Shown piece by piece: positions 59,546-64,000 of a DNA stretch of 64,000 nt. The stretch comes from Ideonella paludis. GTDB taxonomy: Bacteria > Pseudomonadota > Gammaproteobacteria > Burkholderiales > Burkholderiaceae_C. A program made the translations under genes and the position numbers. Positions within the stretch are counted from its first letter, which is position 1; the number at the start of each line of letters is the position of its first letter. The DNA is taken from NCBI RefSeq assembly GCF_018069865.1, contig NZ_JAGQDG010000004.1, forward strand, positions 310,001 to 374,000. Direction: 5' to 3'. Under the pieces are notes generated by a model. The model saw only the letters and a list, made by a program, of their open reading frames with translations, had not been told where the DNA came from and searched no databases.

Positions 59546-60289
59546 ATGACCACCGTCCGCAAATTCATCCCCCAAGGCCAGGGCCTGGCCGCCGTGTTGT
59601 TGCGCCGCGCACCTGCGCTGGCGCTGAGCTTTGCGCAGCGCCAGCACCTGCCTGCTGAAGCCACCGATGCCAACGGCCGCACCCTCACACTGGCGCTGCC
59701 TGCCGGCAGCACGCTGCAAGCGGGCGACGCCTTGCTGGCAGAGGATGGCTCGCTGGCCGTGGTACAGGCGGCACCGGAGCCACTGTGGCGCGTCAGCCCT
59801 TGCCCAGAGCATGGCAGCGCGGCCGACCTGCTGCGCACGGCTTATCGCTTGGGCCAGCAAGGCGTGGCGGTGGCCGTGGAAGCCGACCATTTGCTGGTGC
59901 AGCCTGATGCAGCCTTGGGACACACCTTGGGCCATTGGGACATGGTGATGGCGGAGGTGACACAAGGCTTTGCGCCGGATGTGACGCCGGCCGCTTGCGG
60001 GCACGACCATGGTCATGACCACGGCCATGTTCATGGGCCGGGCTGTGGGCACGACCATCATGGACACGCGCATCACGGCCACGACCACGGCCATGTTCAT
60101 GGCCCCGGCTGCGGGCATGACCACAGCCATGCGGACCATGCCCACGCGCCAGCGGCCCCAGCCCCGGCAGCAGTGCCCGTGCAGTTTGTGCGTCAGCGGC
60201 CGGCGGCTGCGGCCACACCGCATGTGCATGGGCCAGGTTGCGGCCATGACCATGGGCATGACCATGGCCACGACCACAAACACGAATGA
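59546..60289 (+). CDS. ureE: UreE-like nickel chaperone with long His-rich tail
   Basis: A 247-residue protein. The N-terminal domain (about 1-75) has the UreE pattern [44 protein letters not shown]; the C-terminal metallochaperone domain includes [35 protein letters not shown]. The last 95 residues carry three near-copies of [18 protein letters not shown]-type text, with over 35 histidines. UreE delivers nickel to urease. No urease structural or other ure genes are in the window, so this is a solitary copy near arginase only by 9 kb. It overlaps the VF530 gene by ATGA. Confidence 0.85.
   Translation: MTTVRKFIPQGQGLAAVLLRRAPALALSFAQRQHLPAEATDANGRTLTLALPAGSTLQAGDALLAEDGSLAVVQAAPEPLWRVSPCPEHGSAADLLRTAYRLGQQGVAVAVEADHLLVQPDAALGHTLGHWDMVMAEVTQGFAPDVTPAACGHDHGHDHGHVHGPGCGHDHHGHAHHGHDHGHVHGPGCGHDHSHADHAHAPAAPAPAAVPVQFVRQRPAAAATPHVHGPGCGHDHGHDHGHDHKHE
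59998..60286 (+). repeat. His/Gly/Cys-rich coding repeat in the UreE-like gene
   Basis: Three imperfect copies of a block coding for (G)[18 protein letters not shown] occur at about 60024, 60091 and 60220, with GHDH doublets around them. At the DNA level the copies share long stretches of CATGxxCATGGxCCxGG text, so the tail probably grew by duplication. Confidence 0.8.
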
Positions 60290-60543
60290 GTGACGCCCCC
60301 ACGCCCGCCCAGCCGCGCAACCCTTTGCATGGCGTGACGCTGGAGGCCATCGTCACGGCCCTGGCCGGGCATTACGGTTGGGCCGAGCTGGGCCAGCGCA
60401 TTCCGATTCGTTGCTTTCAAAGCGAGCCCAGCGTGGGCTCCAGCTTGAAGTTCCTGCGCAAGACGCCCTGGGCGCGCGAGAAGGTTGAAGGGCTTTATCT
60501 CTTCATGCTGAGAGACCAGAAGCGCCAGCAACCCAAGGGCTGA
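60286..60543 (+). CDS. VF530 family DNA-binding protein
   Basis: An 85-residue protein. [61 protein letters not shown] is the complete VF530 (DUF2132) domain, a small helical fold whose Vibrio relative binds DNA by structure-based assignment. The ATG overlaps the UreE-like stop. Its link to nickel handling is unclear; the pair may simply be co-transcribed. GC-rich hairpin GGGGC-GCGA-GCCCC just after the stop (60545-60558) lacks a T-run. Confidence 0.92.
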   Translation: MSDAPTPAQPRNPLHGVTLEAIVTALAGHYGWAELGQRIPIRCFQSEPSVGSSLKFLRKTPWAREKVEGLYLFMLRDQKRQQPKG

Positions 60544-60566
60544 AAGGGGCGCGAGCCCCTCGCGGC

Positions 60567-62174
60567 TCAGCGCCGCTCTTGCACCTGCAGGTCTTTGGGC
60601 ACGCTGATCAAGTACTCCGCCTTGAAGCGCTGCACCTCACCCGGCTTGAGCGTGGTTTGCCACTGGGCAATGCCGGGCTGGGACTGCCAGGCTTGCGCGT
60701 CCACCGCAGGCTCGAACTTGGTTTGGACGGTGATCTGCTCGTCGGTGCTGACGGGGAAGGCCTCGATCACCCGCAAGGCGATGGGTGTTTTACGGCGGCT
60801 CTCGACCTCGTAATGGCGGGCCTCGCGGCGCACTTGGCGGCTGCTGATGAAGCCGGTGGTGGAGGTGCGCTCATCGGCCGGCAAAGAGCGCACGCTGACC
60901 AGTTCATCGCGGCCAAAGGGCAGGCTCAGGCGCTCGGCATTGCCCTGGCGCCATACGCTTTGGCCCACGGCTTGGGTGCCGCGCATCAGGCTCATCGGCC
61001 CGTCGGGCCACACCCCAGCCGGGCGCGCCACCTCGGCCACCAACCATGCGCTGGCTTCTTGAACCGGCACGGCTTGCACCACGACGGTGGCGGGCCAGCG
61101 GGCTGTCTCTAGGCTGAAGGAGACGCGCTGCTTGCCGCTGGCCACGTCCACTTTGCCGGGCACGGCAAACTCGGTGGCAAATTCGCTTTGGCTGACTTGT
61201 ACGGCAAAGCTCATGTCTGCCTCAGCCTCGGCCGAGCGGCCAAAGTTGCTGAGCGGCGCTGCTTTGGGGGCCACGGGGGCGGGGGCCGGAGAGGGCATGC
61301 CATAGGCGCTTGCCCTCTCTACAAGGGGGGGCCGGGGCGAAATCTGCCAAGGCCGAGGCTGAGGCCCTTGCGTCGCAGCTTGAGGTGAGCCGGTGGACAG
61401 GCGCATGGCCACGCCCACCCAGTCTTCGCCGCTGCGCTGGCTGACCTGGGCCATGCGCTCCACATCCACCTGCGCTGCTGCAAGGTCCAGGGTGGCGCGG
61501 TAGGCCGGGGCCCAGGTGGCGCCAGGCACTTGGTAGCTCAGGCGCAATTCACCCTCTTGCCCAGCCGCCACTTGCACCGTCAACTGGCGCACATCGCCCG
61601 GCGGCTGTTGGCGGGCACGTTGGGCCTTCAGGGGCTTGAGCTCCAGCTCCAGTTTGTCGCGTTCGCGCTGCAGGCGCTGCTGTTGCTGCCCGGCCTCCAA
61701 GCCGCTGCGCTGCACCTGGGCCAAGGTGGGGCCCAGCGGGCCGCTCAAGGCAGGCTTGGCGCCTTCGGCCTGGCCCAGGCTCTTCAGCACATTGAGCACC
61801 AGCTCATGCGAGGCCTGCTCGTTCTGCAGGGCTTGAATGCGCTCTTCCAGGCTGGTGATGCGGGCCTCCAGCGGGCCGTTCTGGCAGGCCGGTGCTTCAT
61901 CGCGAGGCAGGGTCAGGGCGCTGACCGCCCCCACCCGGAGGCCCGGCGTGGCTTCTACGCGCAGCGCCGCCATGTCGAACTGCGTGCTTAAGCAGCCCAG
62001 CACCACTTCTTTGGCACCGACGGGCACCTTCGCCACCCGCTCGACCACCGCCACGCCAGGGTAGACCGTGACGCTGTGAATCCGCGAGGCCACTTCGGCC
62101 GCCTGCGCCAAGGGCGCAAGCGCCAGCACGCCCCACACACTGACGGCCCAAGGCCTGACCACACCCTTTGACAT
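60567..62174 (-). CDS. DUF4139/DUF4140 (mucoidy inhibitor MuiA-like) exported protein
   Basis: A 535-residue exported protein. Signal peptide (WAVSVWGVLALAPLAQAAE), then the DUF4140 domain with SRIHSVTVYPGVAVVERVAKVPVGAKEVVLGCLS, a coiled coil (PLEARITSLEERIQALQNE through RLQRERDKLELELKPLKAQR, about residues 100-190), and DUF4139 with LSYQVPGATWAPAYRATLDL, ARWPATVVVQAVPVQE and TGFISSRQVRREARHYEVE. Function in bacteria is unknown; relatives were named for effects on mucoidy. ATG 62174 has GGGGAG 7 bases upstream; ATG 62180 is too close to it. Confidence 0.88.
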   Translation of the reverse strand: MSKGVVRPWAVSVWGVLALAPLAQAAEVASRIHSVTVYPGVAVVERVAKVPVGAKEVVLGCLSTQFDMAALRVEATPGLRVGAVSALTLPRDEAPACQNGPLEARITSLEERIQALQNEQASHELVLNVLKSLGQAEGAKPALSGPLGPTLAQVQRSGLEAGQQQQRLQRERDKLELELKPLKAQRARQQPPGDVRQLTVQVAAGQEGELRLSYQVPGATWAPAYRATLDLAAAQVDVERMAQVSQRSGEDWVGVAMRLSTGSPQAATQGPQPRPWQISPRPPLVERASAYGMPSPAPAPVAPKAAPLSNFGRSAEAEADMSFAVQVSQSEFATEFAVPGKVDVASGKQRVSFSLETARWPATVVVQAVPVQEASAWLVAEVARPAGVWPDGPMSLMRGTQAVGQSVWRQGNAERLSLPFGRDELVSVRSLPADERTSTTGFISSRQVRREARHYEVESRRKTPIALRVIEAFPVSTDEQITVQTKFEPAVDAQAWQSQPGIAQWQTTLKPGEVQRFKAEYLISVPKDLQVQERR

Positions 62175-62358
62175 GCGCATGCTCCCCACTGAGTTGATCT
62201 ATGCCGACGATTGTGACGCTGCTGGGTGTCTGTTCCGTAAAGTGACACACTTGGCGTCACAGCCCGTGTCTCCCCCAGGGCGCAAACGCGGGCTTAACGA
62301 CTAGGATCAAGCGGAGGCTGGCGCTGTGCCCGCCCTTTTTCATCCTCAGGAGAGCACC

Positions 62359-63723
62359 GTGGCCGACACCATCAAATACCTGCTCAGTGAAGAGCAGATG
62401 CCCAAGGACTGGTACAACTTGGCGGCAGACCTGCCGGTGCCGCTGCCTGCGGTGCTGCACCCCGGCACGATGCAGCCGGTGGGGCCGGATGACTTGGCGC
62501 CGCTGTTCCCCATGTCGCTGATCGCGCAAGAGGTGTCGACTGAGCGCTACATCGAGATCCCTGAGCCGGTGCAAGAGGTGTTTCGCCAGTGGCGGCCTTC
62601 ACCCTTGTTCCGCGCACGGCGGCTGGAGAAGGCCTTGGGCACGCCGGCCCGCATTTATTACAAATATGAGGGGGTGAGCCCCGCCGGCTCGCACAAGCCC
62701 AACACCGCGATACCGCAGGCCTTCTACAACCGCGAGGCGGGCATTCGCAAGCTGACCACTGAAACGGGTGCGGGCCAATGGGGCACCTCGCTGTCGTTTG
62801 CGGGCTCGCTGTTTGGCATTGAGGTGCAGGTGTTTCAGGTGCGGGTGTCCTACAACCAAAAGCCCTATCGCCGCGCCGTGATGGAAACCTATGGCGCGCA
62901 GTGCGTGGCCTCGCCGTCCGAGCTCACTCAGTCTGGCCGCGCCATCTTGGCGCAGAACCCCAACCACCCCGGCAGCCTGGGCATTGCCATCTCCGAAGCG
63001 GTGGAGTTGGCAGCACAGCGCGAGGACACCAAGTACGCCTTGGGCTCGGTGCTCAACCATGTGCTGCTGCACCAAACCATCATCGGCCAAGAGGCGATTG
63101 CGCAGTTGGCCATGGCAGGCGACGACCCGGATGTGATCGTGGGCTGCACGGGCGGCGGCTCCAACTTTGCGGGCATTGCCTTCCCCTTCCTGGGCCTGCA
63201 ATTGAGGGGCGGGCGCAAGCGCCGCGTGGTGGCGGTGGAGCCTGCGGCCTGCCCATCCTTGACGCGGGGCAAGTACGCCTATGACTTTGGCGACACGGCC
63301 CACCTGACCCCGCTGACCAAGATGCACACGCTGGGCTCCACCTTCACGCCGCCGGGCTTTCATGCGGGAGGCTTGCGCTACCACGGCATGGCGCCCATGG
63401 TGTCGCACCTCAAAGAGCTGGGCTTGATCGAGGCCACGGCCTATCACCAGACGGCTTGTTTTGAGGCTGGCGTTGCCTTTGCGCGGGCCGAGGGCATCGT
63501 GCCCGCACCCGAGGCCAACCATGCGGTGAAGGGCGCGATTGAAGAGGCGCTGCGCTGCAAGCGCGAGGGCAAGAGCGAGGTGATTTTGTTCAACCTCTGC
63601 GGCCACGGCCACTTCGACATGCAGGCCTACACCGACTACTTTGCCGGCAAGCTGCAAGACCTGAACTACGACGAGGCCGAGCTGGCGATGGCGCTGTCCG
63701 GCCTGCCCTCCGTGCCGGCCTGA
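62359..63723 (+). CDS. TrpB2-type tryptophan synthase beta-like PLP enzyme
   Basis: A 454-residue PLP-dependent enzyme. [40 protein letters not shown] includes the PLP lysine in [19 protein letters not shown] and the phosphate-binding [11 protein letters not shown] complete the site. Length, the N-terminal extension ([19 protein letters not shown]) and [25 protein letters not shown] are typical of TrpB2, which condenses indole and serine but cannot pair with normal TrpA. GTG 62359 has AGGAG 6 to 7 bases upstream. No trp genes are nearby; it may serve indole salvage. Confidence 0.93.
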   Translation: MADTIKYLLSEEQMPKDWYNLAADLPVPLPAVLHPGTMQPVGPDDLAPLFPMSLIAQEVSTERYIEIPEPVQEVFRQWRPSPLFRARRLEKALGTPARIYYKYEGVSPAGSHKPNTAIPQAFYNREAGIRKLTTETGAGQWGTSLSFAGSLFGIEVQVFQVRVSYNQKPYRRAVMETYGAQCVASPSELTQSGRAILAQNPNHPGSLGIAISEAVELAAQREDTKYALGSVLNHVLLHQTIIGQEAIAQLAMAGDDPDVIVGCTGGGSNFAGIAFPFLGLQLRGGRKRRVVAVEPAACPSLTRGKYAYDFGDTAHLTPLTKMHTLGSTFTPPGFHAGGLRYHGMAPMVSHLKELGLIEATAYHQTACFEAGVAFARAEGIVPAPEANHAVKGAIEEALRCKREGKSEVILFNLCGHGHFDMQAYTDYFAGKLQDLNYDEAELAMALSGLPSVPA

Positions 63724-63753
63724 AAGCCACTCAGGGGCGCGCTAGGGCCTGTT

Positions 63754-64000
63754 AACACTACGGCAAGGGGACGCGTTGTGAGTCAAAAAGGGCGCAGGCA
63801 AGGCGCAAACCGCAGCCGGGCTGCCTGCCCGGCGAGGATTTGCAACGCCGCATGCGCCCTTTTTGGCCAAAACCCGAAGGGAAGCGGCGGATTGGGCTGC
63901 CCCTCGTCGTTGCAAAGCTTGCCCGCACACGAGTGCGGGCGGCGCAATTCGCCTAGATGGGCAGCCCAATACGCCGCTTCGCGCCCCTTGACGTAGTGTT
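63754..64000. repeat. Dispersed element with nested inverted repeats (runs to the window edge)
   Basis: Outer arms AACACTACGGCAAGGGG (63754-63770) and its complement at 63984-64000 match with one difference. Inside are four stem-loops: CAAAAAGGGCGCA at 63784-63796 with 63853-63865 (perfect); GCCGGGC at 63815-63821 with 63827-63833; a 22-base pair 63881-63902 with 63959-63980 (one mismatch); and GCCCGCAC-ACGA-GTGCGGGC at 63921-63940. No open frame of note. The whole looks like a compact, strongly folded mobile or structural element. It may extend past base 64000. Confidence 0.75.

Noticed and set aside
60545-60558. GGGGC-GCGA-GCCCC hairpin after the VF530 gene, considered as a terminator
   Set aside because: There is no T-run on either strand and the stem is only 5 pairs.
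62236-62256. GTGAC/GTCAC inverted pair ahead of the TrpB2-like gene, considered as a CRP-type site
   Set aside because: The spacer is 9 bases rather than the 6 expected for CRP/FNR, and no promoter elements line up with it.

Overview
The window is GC-rich bacterial DNA with tightly packed genes, many ATGA or TGATG overlaps between neighbours and short intergenic gaps. The gene set points to a betaproteobacterium of the order Burkholderiales (Comamonadaceae/Sphaerotilaceae-like): an IorAB-type molybdenum hydroxylase, SelU/MnmH, CreA, VF530, a PaaG-PaaI-PaaK set under a TetR-type operator, a CtpA-MoeB pair and a tRNA-Arg(CCT). I cannot name the genus. There is no rRNA, CRISPR array, prophage or intact insertion sequence.

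Layout. 1-4.7 kb: start of an exported molybdenum hydroxylase (large subunit cut by the left edge) and its 2Fe-2S subunit, then a solitary periplasmic binding protein coupled to a three-helix PQ-loop protein, a ChaA-like cation antiporter and an AHSA1 protein. 4.9-9.8 kb: tRNA 2-selenouridine synthase, a 45-residue basic ORF, creA, alkaline phosphatase, an exported unknown and a glutathione transferase. 9.8-17.5 kb: a sensory HD-GYP protein, the GIY-YIG nuclease Cho, a GNAT protein, a dispersed inverted repeat, a YidD-like protein with a cysteine-rich tail, a sterol-desaturase-type hydroxylase and a DUF2846 lipoprotein. 17.7-24 kb: six minus-strand genes reading as one or two transcription units: an AMP-forming ligase overlapping a six-helix membrane flavoreductase-like protein, an enoyl-CoA hydratase, a YncE-like beta-propeller, an exported unknown and a methyltransferase. 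24.2-30.9 kb: a two-component system, a second HD-GYP protein lacking the HD motif, a TonB-dependent receptor and an orphan LuxR-type response regulator.

30.9-36.7 kb is one 1961-residue protein: a seven-repeat FG-GAP propeller, RTX repeats, a VWA domain that reads like an integrin beta-I domain, a VCBS-like domain, more RTX repeats and a type I secretion C-terminus. No transporter for it lies in the window; only a broken HlyD fragment sits 19 kb away. 37-43 kb: a YdgA-like protein, then phenylacetate genes (paaG, paaI, paaK, a TetR regulator and a binding protein) behind a visible promoter and operator and closed by a terminator. 43-54 kb: a secreted trypsin-like protease, a YgiQ radical SAM enzyme, a DUF429 protein, cytochrome c, a DUF1232 protein, a nuclease, a lipoprotein esterase, arginase, a LOG-family protein, a MoeB/ThiF protein and a CtpA protease. 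54.3-56 kb is a patch of lower GC with an unknown gene and the HlyD remnant. 56-64 kb: divergent iron-transporter genes around a Fur-box-like site, tRNA-Arg, a GNAT protein, a lone His-rich UreE plus VF530, a DUF4139 protein, a TrpB2-like enzyme and a strongly folded repeat at the right edge.

The observations most worth following are the single-chain integrin-alpha/beta-like architecture of the RTX protein and the ligase/membrane-reductase pair, which looks like a split version of the fungal TmpL redox protein.
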